Positions 26,120 through 36,289 of a stretch of DNA of 64,000 nt are shown here, one piece after another; the first letter of the stretch is position 1; each line of letters starts with the position of its first letter. Source of the stretch: Moraxella sp. K1664 (GTDB lineage: Bacteria > Pseudomonadota > Gammaproteobacteria > Pseudomonadales > Moraxellaceae); the NCBI RefSeq assembly GCF_039693965.1, contig NZ_CP155576.1:2542001-2606000 (forward strand), written 5' to 3'. A model generated the notes under the pieces. The model was not told where the DNA came from and made no database searches. It worked only from the letters and a program-made list of their open reading frames with translations. The position numbers and the translations under genes are program-made.

Positions 26120-27433
26120 TTATGCCAAAGGAATGACCCCAATGACAATCGCACTTGCCAAAATCGCCACCGACAAGCCCCAAATCCACATGAAAGAATA
26201 GCGGATATGCTTACCCATTGACAAATTGGCAAGACCTAAGCCCATCCACAACGCAGGCGATAGCGGCGTAACAAACGTCCCCACGATACTGCCGATAAGC
26301 ATGGCGTAGCCTGCCGATGTCGGGGCGACCCCAGCTTGGCTGGTGATTTGTTCCACCACAGGAAACAGCCCAAAATAATAAGCGTCCGTGCTAAGTACCA
26401 GCTCCAAGGGTACGCCCAGCATACCGATGATGATGTGTAGGTATGGCAACATGGCATTTGGCAGGATTTTGACCAAATCATTGGCAATGGCATCAAGCAT
26501 ACCCGTTCCCTTTAAAATCCCCAAAAACGTCCCTGCCGCCAAGATGATGCTTGCCATCATAATCGCCCCGCCTGCATGAGCATTAATGCGTTCAAGCTGT
26601 TCTTTGGGATTGCGATAGTTGATGAGTAGCACCACCGACGTGGCAATCATAAACACATAACCAGGTGGCAATTTGCCCGAAAATAGCACCGCCATCGCTA
26701 GGATAAATATCACCACATTGACCCAAAACAGCTTTGGTTTGGCAAGGCGTGTCTCTTCGTCCGTCATTTGGGCAGGAGCGATAAGCTCGCCCACATCAGG
26801 CAATACGCCAAATTCTTTGGTAATACGTCTTTTTTCACGCAAACCCAAAAACACCGCCAACGCCACAATATACGTCAAAGCAATGACCTGCACACTAAAC
26901 AAGGGCTGATACAGCTCGTTTACGTCCATTTCTAGAACCGTTGCCACTCGTCCTGTCGGGCCACCCCAAGGGAGCATATTGACCACGCCGGCACTGGCCG
27001 CCAGCAATAAAAACAGCATATAAGGGTTCATGTGCAATTTTTTATACAAAGGCAACAAGGCAGGTACAACAAGCAAAAACGTGGTCGCCCCCGCTCCATC
27101 TAGCTGTGCCACCACCGACACCAACACCGTGCCGACACTCACGGCAATGATGTTACCCCGAGTGAGCTTAACCAAACCATTGATGAGCGGACGAAACAGC
27201 CCCACATCACTCATGATGCCAAAAAACAAAATGGCAAAAATAAACATGATGACAATCTGAATCACCGAACGTGTGCCATCAGTATAAAAATCCTTGACCT
27301 GACCTAAGTCAAAGCCTGCCACCAATACCCCAATAAGTGGCACAATGACCATCGCAATCACAGGCGAGACCTTTTCGGTCAAAAGAAGTGCCACGATTAT
27401 CACGATAATCGCAAGCCCAATAAAGGTTAGCAT
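26120..27433 (-). CDS. CitMHS-family citrate/divalent-metal:H+ symporter
   Basis: About 437 residues from ATG 27433, which has GGGGA 6 bases upstream; an in-frame extension to 27511 has no ribosome site. About twelve membrane segments are seen. Family blocks: VAMVIVPLIGVLVAGFDLG-like start, MFIFAILFFGIMSDVGLFRP, SVVAQLDGAGATTFLLVVPA, LPWGGPTGRVATVLEMD and the C-terminal STDAYYFGLFPVVEQITSQA. Members import citrate complexed to Mg or Ca. Citrate uptake fits the neighbouring glyoxylate-shunt genes. Confidence 0.88.
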   Translation of the reverse strand: MLTFIGLAIIVIIVALLLTEKVSPVIAMVIVPLIGVLVAGFDLGQVKDFYTDGTRSVIQIVIMFIFAILFFGIMSDVGLFRPLINGLVKLTRGNIIAVSVGTVLVSVVAQLDGAGATTFLLVVPALLPLYKKLHMNPYMLFLLLAASAGVVNMLPWGGPTGRVATVLEMDVNELYQPLFSVQVIALTYIVALAVFLGLREKRRITKEFGVLPDVGELIAPAQMTDEETRLAKPKLFWVNVVIFILAMAVLFSGKLPPGYVFMIATSVVLLINYRNPKEQLERINAHAGGAIMMASIILAAGTFLGILKGTGMLDAIANDLVKILPNAMLPYLHIIIGMLGVPLELVLSTDAYYFGLFPVVEQITSQAGVAPTSAGYAMLIGSIVGTFVTPLSPALWMGLGLANLSMGKHIRYSFMWIWGLSVAILASAIVIGVIPLA

Positions 27434-27608
27434 ACGCATTCCCCATGAATTATTGAAATGATATAAAATAATGTTTATTTTAGAGTAATTATTCAAAAAA
27501 ATAATTATCAAAAACAGGTTAATCTATCATATTATGGGGTATTTGTCTTGATTTTTTTGTTTTTTCTTTTAAAGGTTAAAACAATCGTTCTTACCCCAAA
27601 AAATACCC

Positions 27609-27637
27609 CTGCCATTTTAGACAAAATATGATACACT
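27609..27637 (+). promoter_or_regulatory. Possible glyA promoter
   Basis: CTGCCA and TACACT are 17 bp apart, 55 bp upstream of the glyA start. Just upstream an inverted repeat GGGGTATTT (27535-27543) / AAATACCCC (27601-27609) could form a large-loop structure or a paired operator; no riboswitch pattern was recognised. Confidence 0.35.
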
Positions 27638-27692
27638 TAGCATGTTTATTTATGCCATTTCATTTCTAATCTTTCCAACCTAAGGATTTTTT

Positions 27693-29075
27693 ATGTTCAA
27701 AGACATCTCCCTACACGCCATTGACCCTGAGATTGCCACCGCCATTGATGCCGAAGGGCAGCGTCAAGAAGACCATATTGAGCTGATTGCGTCAGAAAAC
27801 TACTGCTCGCCTGCCGTCATGGCAGCCCAAGGCTCAAACCTAACCAACAAATATGCCGAAGGCTACCCCAACAAACGCTATTATGGCGGTTGTGAACACG
27901 TAGACGTGATTGAGCAGATTGCCATTGACCGTGCCAAAGAGCTGTTTGGGGCGGACTATGCCAACGTACAACCACACTCAGGGTCTAATGCCAACGCCGC
28001 CGTTTATCTTGCCCTACTAGAAGCAGGCGATACTGTGCTTGGCATGAGCCTTGCCCACGGTGGACACTTGACACATGGGGCAAGCGTGTCGTTCTCTGGC
28101 AAGACTTATAATGCCGTGCATTATGGTATTACCGATGACGGCTTGATTGATTATGATGAAGTGGCTCGCCTAGCCCGTGAACATAAGCCCAAGATGATTA
28201 TCGCTGGCTTTTCGGCATATAGCCAAGTTATGGACTGGCAAAAGTTTCGTGAGATTGCCGATGAAGTTGGTGCGTATCTTATGGTGGATATGGCACACGT
28301 GGCAGGGCTTGTGGCGGCAGGCGTGTACCCGAACCCCGTGCAGATTGCGGACGTAACAACCACCACCACCCACAAAACCTTGCGTGGCCCCCGCTCGGGT
28401 CTTATCCTTGCCAAAGCCAACGAAGAGATTGAGAAAAAACTAAACTCAGCCGTCTTCCCCGGTACGCAAGGCGGGCCCTTAATGCACGCCATTGCCGCCA
28501 AAGCGGTATGTTTTAAAGAAGCGATGAGCGATGAATACAAAGAATACCAACAACAAGTCGTCAAAAACGCCAAAGCCATGGCGGACACGATTATCGCTCG
28601 TGGTTATGATGTGGTGTCTGGCGGTACCGAAAACCACCTTATGCTAATCAGCCTTATCAAACAAGGCATTACAGGCAAAGAAGCGGACAAATGGCTTGGG
28701 GACGCTCACATCACCGTAAACAAAAACTCCGTGCCAAACGACCCCAAATCACCTTTTGTAACAAGCGGTATCCGTCTTGGTACACCTGCCGTTACCACTC
28801 GTGGTTTTAAAGAAGCCGAGTGCGTGGAGCTAGCGGGTTGGGTGTGCGATATTTTGGACGCCAAAGGTGATGAAAAGGTTATTAGCGAAGTGCGTGCCAA
28901 AGTTGGCGAAGTTTGCCAAAGACTGCCCGTTTATCAAAAATCAAAAACCAAAGAGTTATTTGGTAAAATCAGCGATATGATTGACGAGCAAGCCGACAGC
29001 GAATTTGTCCACACCGCCAAAGACAAATTCAATGAGTTCTACGAAAAAGCGATGACCAAAATCAATCAAAAATAA
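27693..29075 (+). CDS. glyA: Serine hydroxymethyltransferase
   Basis: 460 residues. PLP enzyme interconverting serine and glycine with THF. Motifs: [73 protein letters not shown] and the PLP-lysine site [14 protein letters not shown]. Typical bacterial GlyA has about 417-420 residues. Here a charged helical tail of about 40 residues follows the usual end (after CQRLPVY), reading [20 protein letters not shown] and onward. CTAAGGATTT precedes the ATG. Confidence 0.95.
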   Translation: MFKDISLHAIDPEIATAIDAEGQRQEDHIELIASENYCSPAVMAAQGSNLTNKYAEGYPNKRYYGGCEHVDVIEQIAIDRAKELFGADYANVQPHSGSNANAAVYLALLEAGDTVLGMSLAHGGHLTHGASVSFSGKTYNAVHYGITDDGLIDYDEVARLAREHKPKMIIAGFSAYSQVMDWQKFREIADEVGAYLMVDMAHVAGLVAAGVYPNPVQIADVTTTTTHKTLRGPRSGLILAKANEEIEKKLNSAVFPGTQGGPLMHAIAAKAVCFKEAMSDEYKEYQQQVVKNAKAMADTIIARGYDVVSGGTENHLMLISLIKQGITGKEADKWLGDAHITVNKNSVPNDPKSPFVTSGIRLGTPAVTTRGFKEAECVELAGWVCDILDAKGDEKVISEVRAKVGEVCQRLPVYQKSKTKELFGKISDMIDEQADSEFVHTAKDKFNEFYEKAMTKINQK

Positions 29076-29086
29076 GCACTAAATTA

Positions 29087-29119
29087 AATCCGCCCCGTGA
29101 TGATGTCATGGGGCGGATT
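29087..29119. terminator. Bidirectional terminator between glyA and the COG2958-like gene
   Basis: AATCCGCCCC and GGGGCGGATT form a 10-bp perfect stem with a 13-base loop, then TTTTTATTT on the plus strand. Confidence 0.85.
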
Positions 29120-29121
29120 TT

Positions 29122-30054
29122 TTATTTATTCCAATTTTCCTTAAAAATATCGCCTGTACGATAATATACCGATACATATTTGATATAACGCTCAAAGTCT
29201 CTATTTTCAGCAACAATGCGATTGACCGATTGCCAATCGATGTTTGTTTTACGTTTAGCAGGCAACACAATTTCGCTTTCTGTAATGTCGTCTAAATTTA
29301 GCACAATCACGCCAATGCCATGCAAATCCGACAAAATCCGCAACTCTTCGGACACGTTTTCAGCAATACTACTGGCGACCAAATAACCTTCGTTTGCCCA
29401 ACTTGAATTGCTCACTGCCTGAAAAAAGCTGGCTCGCACGTTGGATTTATTGAGTTCCTTTTTCACTTCAAAAGACCACAATCGCACATTTGCCCCAGAG
29501 ATTTTGACGCAGTCTTGCACCGCTTTTTTCCAAGATTTATCAATAGCTTGCATGGCAACTATATCAGGGTGTAGCCATTGATTGCCGTTTTGTCCATGAC
29601 TGTTTTTAGAGGTTTTCTCATCAATTCTTAGGCAATACAAGCCAAATTCTGTGGATAAAAACTCTATCAGTTTGGGGTATAACTCATGCTCGGTCAATGT
29701 ATTTTTGGATTTTTGAATGTCTTTTTTAAAGGTGTTATCCGTCTCTTGGATTGGTAATTTATCACTGACCAAATCTGTCGTTTCAACATCAGACGCATAC
29801 CAAAATATTCTTGGGCGTGGTTTGTCTTGAATGTTGATGTTATTAGACATATTTAATAATTGCTTAGGATTTGAACCAATTTCTGCCACCATTTGAGCGA
29901 TAAACGCTTTTTCATTTGGATACTTTTGTCGTTTGTCGATAAAATCTTTTGCATACGTCTTGGTAATTGCCAAAGCAATTTCTCTGGCGGTAAATGCTTG
30001 ATTGGCATGTTGTTTTAAAAAAGCAATCACCTTTTCATTTAGGGTTGTTTTCAT
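29122..30054 (-). CDS. COG2958/HrgA-like protein, putative PD-(D/E)XK fold
   Basis: 310 residues. The N-terminal 70 residues resemble a winged-helix/HARE-HTH segment (LNEKVIAFLKQHANQAFTAR, EIALAITKTYAKDFID). The C-terminal part has LHPDIVAMQAI (Asp164) and LWSFEVKKELNKSN (Glu196-x-Lys198), the spacing of a PD-(D/E)XK catalytic core. HrgA-type proteins are found beside restriction genes in Helicobacter and elsewhere; here no methyltransferase is near. It sits between glyA and glyS, on the glyS strand, 47 bp upstream of nothing related, so it looks like a stand-alone accessory gene. Confidence 0.7.
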   Translation of the reverse strand: MKTTLNEKVIAFLKQHANQAFTAREIALAITKTYAKDFIDKRQKYPNEKAFIAQMVAEIGSNPKQLLNMSNNINIQDKPRPRIFWYASDVETTDLVSDKLPIQETDNTFKKDIQKSKNTLTEHELYPKLIEFLSTEFGLYCLRIDEKTSKNSHGQNGNQWLHPDIVAMQAIDKSWKKAVQDCVKISGANVRLWSFEVKKELNKSNVRASFFQAVSNSSWANEGYLVASSIAENVSEELRILSDLHGIGVIVLNLDDITESEIVLPAKRKTNIDWQSVNRIVAENRDFERYIKYVSVYYRTGDIFKENWNK

Positions 30055-30072
30055 CTCTTTTTATTCTCAAAC

Positions 30073-30098
30073 AAAAGCCCCACAACAGCAGGGCTTTT
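30073..30098 (-). terminator. Terminator of glyS
   Basis: On the minus strand AAAAGCCC...GGGCTTTT pairs as an 8-bp stem just after the glyS stop at 30102, followed by TTTG. Confidence 0.65.
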
Positions 30099-30101
30099 TT
30101 A

Positions 30102-32195
30102 TCAACCTTGAAGCACTCCAATATCCGCCACACTCAAAAACAGCGTACGCACTTGCCCAAGCAAGGCTAGGCGGTTGTTTTTAAGATTCTCATCATCGGC
30201 ATTTACCATGACATTATCAAAAAAGTCGGTCAATGGACTTGCCAAGGCGGTCAAGGCGGTCAATACCCCTTGATAATCGGCATTGTCTTGCAAGGGTTTT
30301 ACCGTCTCTTTGGCAGTCAAAATCGCCTGATACAACGCCTTTTCTGCCGTCTCGGTCAAAAGACTCTCATCTATGCTATCGCCCACGTTGTCGGCTTTGG
30401 CAAGGATATTGGCAACACGTTTGTTGTTTTCTGCCAACACCTGTGCCTGTGGCAACGCACGAAACGCCTGCACGGCACGGATACGCTCATCAAAATCAAG
30501 GGGCATGTGCGGATTTATCGCTTGCACGGCTTGAATGGTATCCACCGCTACGCCCTGCTCGGTGTACATGGCACGATAGCGTGAACCGACAAATTCCATG
30601 ACAGCGTTAAAAGTTTCGCTCATGTTATTGATTTTATTACCATAATTTTTGATGGCTTCACCCACAAGGCTTGCCAGATTTAGCGGTAATTTATTTTCAA
30701 TCAAAATACGCAAAACACCAATACTTGCCCGTCTTAGGCTAAATGGGTCTTTTGAACCTGTTGGAGCTTCGTTAATTCCAAAAATCCCCACCAATGTATC
30801 TATGCGATCGGACAAGGCAAGAGCGATGCCAATTGGTGTTTTGGGCAATTCATCACCACTAAATTTGGGCAGATATTGTTCACTAATGGCTTCTGCCACC
30901 TCTGCTTTTTCACCTGATTTATAAGCATAATACGTCCCTGCAATGCCTTGCAACTCGGGAAACTCGCCCACCAATGTGGTCGCCAAATCTGCCTTTGCCA
31001 AAATCCCTGCTCGTACCACATCATCGGTTGATACCTGCCAGCCATGTGAGTGCAAATTTTCACTGATAAAGGCGGATAATTTGGCAATGCGTTCGCCCTT
31101 TTCCCAAATTGTACCAAGTTTATCTTGAAATACTCGTGTTTTTAGGGTTTCGGCAAAGTCAGTAAGCGGACGTTTTTGGTCTTGCAAAAAGAAAAATTCA
31201 GCGTCCGACAGGCGTGGGCGTACCACTTTTTCATTACCCAAAATTACCGCAGATTTATCAAGGCTATCAATATTGCTAATAAAAATAAAGTTGGGTTTTA
31301 GCTTGCCATTGTCGTCCGTGAGACAAAAATATTTTTGGTCGGCTTGCATGGTGCTGATAAGGGCTTCTTGGGGAACCGCCAAAAACCGCTCGGGAAAGCT
31401 CGCTCGCAGGGCAACAGGATAATCCACAAGGGCGGTAACTTCGTCAAGTAAGTCATCAGGGACAATGGCAGTCGCACCGATTTCATCGGAGAGTTTTTGG
31501 ACTTGGGCAACAATGTCCGCTTGGCGTTTGGCAAAATCCGCCACCACAAACCGCTCGGCAAGTAGGTTCTCATAATGCTCGGCATGGTCAATCACAAAAA
31601 AATCAGGGGCGTGATAGCGATGACCACGAGACTGATTGCCCGTGTCATGCCCTTGAATGCGTGCAGGAATGACGGTATCGTCCGCCATGAGTACCACCCA
31701 CTGCACAGGACGGACAAACTCGCCCTTGCTCGCCCCAGAACGCATACGTTTGGCAATCGGCAAATCATCGAGTGCCTTTTGGATAAGGTTTGGCATCATG
31801 TCGGTAACTTTTTTGCCCTTAATAGTCAGCTCATAAGCGATGTATTCACCTTTTTTATCGCTGATGGTGATTAAATCATCTGCTGTAAGATTTAGACCAT
31901 TGGCGTTAAGCCCTTGCAAAAAACCCTGCCCTGCACGAGACAAATTCCCGTCAGCATCAAAACTTGCCTTGATATTTGGGCCTTTTTTGATTTCGGTGCG
32001 GTCGGGCTGATGGTCGCCCACGCCTTTGATGAGTAGTGCCAAACGGCGTGGAGCAGAGTATGCCTTGATGTCATCAAAAGCAATGTTTTGCTCACCCAAT
32101 GCTGTCTTGACATGGTTGTATAGGGCATTTTGCAAAGTTTTTAGAGATTTTGGGGGCAACTCTTCGGTGCCAAGTTCAAATAGGATTGTACTCAT
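30102..32195 (-). CDS. glyS: Glycyl-tRNA synthetase, beta subunit
   Basis: 697 residues, standard for the tetrameric bacterial enzyme. The beginning STILFELGTEELPPKSL is diagnostic. Later blocks: MRSGASKGEFVRPVQWVVLM, GHRYHAPDFFVID, LISTMQADQKYFCL, LSDAEFFFLQDQKRP (catalytic-like HD region), and a C-terminal anticodon-binding DALR-type domain. The beta subunit binds tRNA-Gly and works with GlyQ. It begins 48 bp after the glyQ stop on the same strand, forming the usual glyQS operon. Confidence 0.96.
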   Translation of the reverse strand: MSTILFELGTEELPPKSLKTLQNALYNHVKTALGEQNIAFDDIKAYSAPRRLALLIKGVGDHQPDRTEIKKGPNIKASFDADGNLSRAGQGFLQGLNANGLNLTADDLITISDKKGEYIAYELTIKGKKVTDMMPNLIQKALDDLPIAKRMRSGASKGEFVRPVQWVVLMADDTVIPARIQGHDTGNQSRGHRYHAPDFFVIDHAEHYENLLAERFVVADFAKRQADIVAQVQKLSDEIGATAIVPDDLLDEVTALVDYPVALRASFPERFLAVPQEALISTMQADQKYFCLTDDNGKLKPNFIFISNIDSLDKSAVILGNEKVVRPRLSDAEFFFLQDQKRPLTDFAETLKTRVFQDKLGTIWEKGERIAKLSAFISENLHSHGWQVSTDDVVRAGILAKADLATTLVGEFPELQGIAGTYYAYKSGEKAEVAEAISEQYLPKFSGDELPKTPIGIALALSDRIDTLVGIFGINEAPTGSKDPFSLRRASIGVLRILIENKLPLNLASLVGEAIKNYGNKINNMSETFNAVMEFVGSRYRAMYTEQGVAVDTIQAVQAINPHMPLDFDERIRAVQAFRALPQAQVLAENNKRVANILAKADNVGDSIDESLLTETAEKALYQAILTAKETVKPLQDNADYQGVLTALTALASPLTDFFDNVMVNADDENLKNNRLALLGQVRTLFLSVADIGVLQG

Positions 32196-32242
32196 TGTTT
32201 ACCTTTAATATTCTTAATCTTTGTTTTATAAAATCAATCGGT

Positions 32243-33199
32243 TTAATCTTCTTTGACCAACCATTTTTCCAACGCTTCTGGCTTATGGGCATCATCTGCC
32301 AAAGGAAAGCCCAATTTCGCTCGTGCAACGGTATAACTCTCCGCCACTTTACGAGCCAATGTCCGCACACGCAAGATAAAGCGTTGGCGTTCGGTAACGC
32401 TAATTGCCCCACGAGCGTCCAATAGATTAAAAGTATGGCTGGCTTTTAGTACCATCTCATAGGCAGGCAATGGCAGATTTACACCCACCAAGCGGTCGGC
32501 TTCATGCTCATAAAAGTCAAATAATTCAAAAAGTTTGCTAATATCTGCATGTTCAAAATTATAGGTAGATTGCTCCACTTCGTTTTGGTGGAACACATCG
32601 CCATAAGTCACACGCCCAAACTCGCCGTCCGTCCACACAAGGTCATAGACGCTATCCACGCCTTGGGTATACATGGCAAGGCGTTCCAATCCATAAGTAA
32701 TCTCGCCCGTTACAGGAAAACACTCAATCCCACCCACCTGCTGAAAATAGGTAAACTGGGTAACTTCCATGCCGTTTAGCCACACTTCCCAACCAAGCCC
32801 CCACGCCCCAAGCGTTGGACTCTCCCAGTTATCCTCAACAAAACGCACGTCATGGGTCAGCGTATCAATGCCCAAGGCCTGCAAAGAACCCAAATACAGC
32901 TCTTGAATGTTGGCAGGATTTGGCTTTAAGACCACTTGAAATTGGTAATAGTGTTGCAAACGGTTAGGATTATCGCCATAACGCCCATCGGTTGGGCGAC
33001 GAGACGGCTGAACATAGGCAGCATTCCATTTTTCAGGCGTTAAAGCACGCAAAAATGTGGCGGTGTGAAACGTCCCTGCCCCCATTTCCATGTCATAAGG
33101 TTGCAAGACCACACAGCCACGCTCTGCCCAGTAGTTTTGTAGGGTTAGGATAATTTGTTGAAAGGTTAATGCTTGTTTTGATGTTTGTGTCATAGTCAT
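32243..33199 (-). CDS. glyQ: Glycyl-tRNA synthetase, alpha subunit
   Basis: 318 residues from ATG 33199 ([15 protein letters not shown]); a longer in-frame ORF to 33349 lacks family sequence and a ribosome site, and the second ATG at 33193 is also possible. Class II catalytic motifs: [60 protein letters not shown] and [20 protein letters not shown]. It makes glycyl-adenylate and charges tRNA together with GlyS. Confidence 0.95.
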   Translation of the reverse strand: MTMTQTSKQALTFQQIILTLQNYWAERGCVVLQPYDMEMGAGTFHTATFLRALTPEKWNAAYVQPSRRPTDGRYGDNPNRLQHYYQFQVVLKPNPANIQELYLGSLQALGIDTLTHDVRFVEDNWESPTLGAWGLGWEVWLNGMEVTQFTYFQQVGGIECFPVTGEITYGLERLAMYTQGVDSVYDLVWTDGEFGRVTYGDVFHQNEVEQSTYNFEHADISKLFELFDFYEHEADRLVGVNLPLPAYEMVLKASHTFNLLDARGAISVTERQRFILRVRTLARKVAESYTVARAKLGFPLADDAHKPEALEKWLVKED

Positions 33200-33350
33200 C
33201 ACTTTTGGATTTGGTAAATGACTTATTTTAACACAAATAGACAGGATAAAAAATGGTTGTGGTTTTAAGTTGCTAAGATTTTTATTGATAAATAGAAAAT
33301 GACATAGCGGATTAAAGGATTGGGGATATGATTTTACTTTTAAAAACAAA

Positions 33351-33374
33351 AAACCCTTGAAAAATCAAGGGTTT
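33351..33374 (-). terminator. Terminator after tRNA-Leu
   Basis: AAACCCTTGA and TCAAGGGTTT form a 10-bp stem with a 4-base loop; on the minus strand TTTTGTTTTT follows. It lies 6 bp after the tRNA 3' end. Confidence 0.85.
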
Positions 33375-33379
33375 GTAGT

Positions 33380-33465
33380 TGGTACCAGTGGTCGGACTCG
33401 AACCGACACGCTTATTAGGCAACGGATTTTGAATCCGTCGTGTCTACCAATTTCACCACACTGGC
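33380..33465 (-). tRNA. tRNA-Leu (anticodon CAA)
   Basis: 86 bases including encoded CCA. On the minus strand the acceptor arm starts GCCAGTG and ends CACTGGT-A-CCA, with a G-U first pair. The anticodon stem ACGGA/TCCGT holds loop TTCAAAA, giving anticodon CAA (reads UUG). The long variable arm (TTGCCTAATAAGC) and the T-arm GTCGGTTCGAGTCCGAC fit a class II leucine tRNA. Confidence 0.95.
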
Positions 33466-33586
33466 ATGAGTGGTTAGCTTGTTTGCTATGGGTGCGTATT
33501 ATAGCTTATTTTAAAATTTCGTCAAGGGGTTTTTATAAAAATTTTAAAAATATTTTAAAGACTGAGCTTTTTACAGCCCAGTCTTA

Positions 33587-33794
33587 TAGGGCGTGCCTGC
33601 CTTTTGTATTTGCAATGAAAAATGAGAAAAATCGCACGTTTTTCAAGGAAAAAACGTAGGCTGATAGTTATTCTATCAGACAAGTTTTTGACGAAGAAAA
33701 ACAAGATTTAGCCATTTTTCATGCAAAAACGATTAGTTTATTTCTAAAATATATCTGAATTGTAAATAGTGTTATAAAGGGCAGGCACGCCCTA
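33587..33794. repeat. R1 MITE-like repeat, copy B (intact reference copy)
   Basis: 208 bp with terminal inverted repeats TAGGGCGTGCCTGCC and GGCAGGCACGCCCTA. Subterminal pairs TTTGCAATGAAAAATG and CATTTTTCATGCAAAA are present, as are GATAG...CTATC palindromes in the centre. It lies between tRNA-Leu and the ppsA stop. Just left of it a hairpin AAGACTGAGCT/AGCCCAGTCTT (33558-33586) is probably unrelated. Confidence 0.8.
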
Positions 33795-33798
33795 ACCA

Positions 33799-36159
33799 TC
33801 ATTTATCCGCCAAAAATAACCAAGTATCCAGCACCGTATCAGGGTTTAGCGATACCGAGCTGATACCTTGCTCCATGAGCCATTTGGCAAGGTCTGGGTG
33901 GTCGGACGGCCCTTGACCGCAAATGCCGACATATTTACCCTGTTTACGGCACGCTTCAATCGCCATGCCAAGCAGTTTTTTGACCGCAGGGTCTCGCTCA
34001 TCAAACAAGTGCGATACAATGCCACTATCACGGTCAAGCCCTAGCGTAAGCTGAGTTAGATCGTTTGAGCCGATTGAAAAACCGTCAAAGTAAGCCAAGA
34101 ACTCATCAGCAAGCAAGGCATTGGTTGGCAATTCGCACATCATGATAATTTCAAGAGAATTCTCGCCACGTTTTAGCCCATTTTTTTCAAGTAATTCAAT
34201 AACTTGGCGAGCTTCGCCTGTGGTACGCACAAACGGAATCATGATTTTGACGTTGGTTAGCCCCATGTCATCACGGACGTATTTTAAGGCACGGCATTCT
34301 AATTCAAAGCAATCACGGAAATTGTCCGAGATATAACGACTCGCCCCACGGAAACCAAGCATTGGGTTTTCTTCGTGCGGTTCGTACAGCTTACCGCCGA
34401 TTAGGTTGGCATATTCGTTGGATTTAAAATCACTCATACGCACGATGACAGGCTTGTCTTTGAACGCCACGGCAAGCGTTGAGATACCTTCGATGAGTTT
34501 GTTGATATAAAACTCCACAGGCGAGTTGTACCCTGCGATACGCTCAAACACTTGGGCTTGGGTCTCTTGTGGCAAGGTGTCCACGTTCAAAAGAGCCTTG
34601 GGGTGTACGCCAATCATGCGGTTAATGATAAATTCTAAACGAGCCAAGCCTACGCCCTCATTTGGGATTTGGGCAAAGTCAAAGGCACGGTCGGGATTAC
34701 CCACGTTCATCATAACCTTAAAGCCAAGCTCAGGCATACTGGCGACAGAATTTTTTTGTACTTCAAAGTCCAAAATGCCGTCATAAATAAAGCCCGTATC
34801 GCCCTCGGCACATGATACCGTTACCGCCTGACCGTCTGTCAAAAGCTCGGTGGCGTTACCACAGCCGACAATGGCAGGTACGCCAAGCTCACGAGCGATA
34901 ATCGCCGCATGGCAAGTGCGTCCGCCACGGTTGGTGATAATCGCACTGGCACGCTTCATCACAGGCTCCCAATCGGGGTCGGTCATGTCAGACACTAGCA
35001 CATCGCCGTCTTGGACTTTGCTCATCTCGTTCAAATTGGTTACGATACGCACCTTGCCCGCACCGACACGCTGACCGATAGAACGCCCTTCGCATAGGAC
35101 TTTTGCCCCCTTGCTATTGATGACATAACGCTCCATGCTCGTTTTGTCTTGGCGAGATTTGACAGTTTCGGGGCGAGCTTGTACGATGAATAATTCGTTG
35201 GTATCGCCGTCTTTTGCCCACTCAATATCCATAGGACAGCCATAGTGTTTTTCAATGATAAGGGCTTGTTTGGCAAGGCGAGTTAGCTCATCGGTATTTA
35301 GGGCAAACTGCTGACGGTCGCCTTTTTCTACGTCCACGATTTTGGTGGAGCGTTTGGTCGTACCTTCATCGCCATAGACCATTTTAATGTGTTTTGAGCC
35401 AAGATTACGACGAACCACAGCAGGGCGATTCTCTGCCAATAGTTTTTTGGATAAATAAAACTCATCAGGGTTTACCGCCCCTTGCACCACCATTTCGCCC
35501 AAGCCATAGCTTGCGGTGATAAACACCACGTCATTAAATCCGCTTTCGGTGTCAAGCGTAAACATCACGCCAGACGTACCCGTCTCCGAGCGTACCATAC
35601 GCTGAACGCCTGACGACAACGCCACGCCTGCGTGCTCAAAGCCTTTGTGTACACGGTAGGCAATCGCACGGTCGTTATAAAGACTGGCAAACACTTCTTT
35701 GATGGCAATCAGTACGTTGTCAATGCCACGAATGTTAAGGAATGTCTCTTGCTGACCTGCAAAAGACGCATCGGGCAAGTCTTCGGCAGTCGCTGATGAA
35801 CGCACCGCCACCGCCACATCTTGACCACCTGTAAGCGTATCAAATGCGGTGCGAATCTCATCTTCTAAGTCTTTTGGCAGTGCTTGGGCGATGACCCAAC
35901 CACGCACTTTTGCCCCCACTTCGGCAAGTTTTTCGACATCATCAACGTCCAAGCCTTTTAGTTCGGCATTGATTTTGTCAAGTAAACCTGTTTCGTTCAA
36001 AAAGCGGTTAAACGCTTCTGCGGTCGTGGCAAAGCCGTTTGGCACAGACACGCCAACATTGGCAAGATTGCTAATCATCTCGCCCAAAGACGCATTTTTA
36101 CCACCGACAATCTCAACATCGTCTTTGCCTAGTTTGTTAAAGGGGATAACTTGTGCCAT
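33799..36159 (-). CDS. ppsA: Phosphoenolpyruvate synthase
   Basis: 786 residues, the usual size. It makes PEP from pyruvate and ATP for gluconeogenesis, in line with the glyoxylate-shunt genes nearby. N-terminal ATP-binding domain: [35 protein letters not shown]. The phosphohistidine domain has [20 protein letters not shown] with the catalytic His. The C-terminal TIM barrel has the PEP-binding GFRGASRY and the Cys-containing [13 protein letters not shown]. Its regulator ppsR lies 4.6 kb away on the other strand. Confidence 0.97.
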   Translation of the reverse strand: MAQVIPFNKLGKDDVEIVGGKNASLGEMISNLANVGVSVPNGFATTAEAFNRFLNETGLLDKINAELKGLDVDDVEKLAEVGAKVRGWVIAQALPKDLEDEIRTAFDTLTGGQDVAVAVRSSATAEDLPDASFAGQQETFLNIRGIDNVLIAIKEVFASLYNDRAIAYRVHKGFEHAGVALSSGVQRMVRSETGTSGVMFTLDTESGFNDVVFITASYGLGEMVVQGAVNPDEFYLSKKLLAENRPAVVRRNLGSKHIKMVYGDEGTTKRSTKIVDVEKGDRQQFALNTDELTRLAKQALIIEKHYGCPMDIEWAKDGDTNELFIVQARPETVKSRQDKTSMERYVINSKGAKVLCEGRSIGQRVGAGKVRIVTNLNEMSKVQDGDVLVSDMTDPDWEPVMKRASAIITNRGGRTCHAAIIARELGVPAIVGCGNATELLTDGQAVTVSCAEGDTGFIYDGILDFEVQKNSVASMPELGFKVMMNVGNPDRAFDFAQIPNEGVGLARLEFIINRMIGVHPKALLNVDTLPQETQAQVFERIAGYNSPVEFYINKLIEGISTLAVAFKDKPVIVRMSDFKSNEYANLIGGKLYEPHEENPMLGFRGASRYISDNFRDCFELECRALKYVRDDMGLTNVKIMIPFVRTTGEARQVIELLEKNGLKRGENSLEIIMMCELPTNALLADEFLAYFDGFSIGSNDLTQLTLGLDRDSGIVSHLFDERDPAVKKLLGMAIEACRKQGKYVGICGQGPSDHPDLAKWLMEQGISSVSLNPDTVLDTWLFLADK

Positions 36160-36235
36160 ACGAACACCTTTTTAATCTATAAAAATTTGTCAAATTATAA
36201 CGAGAAATTTGCCAATACTCAATGTTATTTTTTAT

Positions 36236-36273
36236 AAAAATAGGTGTATTTATTATCTAAATACACCTATTTT
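36236..36273 (-). terminator. Terminator of the O-acetylation cluster
   Basis: AAATAGGTGTATTT and AAATACACCTATTT form a stem of about 13 bp with an 8-base loop; T-runs occur on both sides. It lies 17 bp after the stop of the gene at 36290. Confidence 0.75.
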
Positions 36274-36289
36274 AACCTTTTAATAAAGA

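Noticed and set aside
33357-33659. 100-codon plus-strand frame across tRNA-Leu
   Set aside because: It reads through the antisense of the tRNA and then into R1; the residues YPPFVFAMKNEKNRTFFKEK-like part is R1 sequence seen elsewhere.
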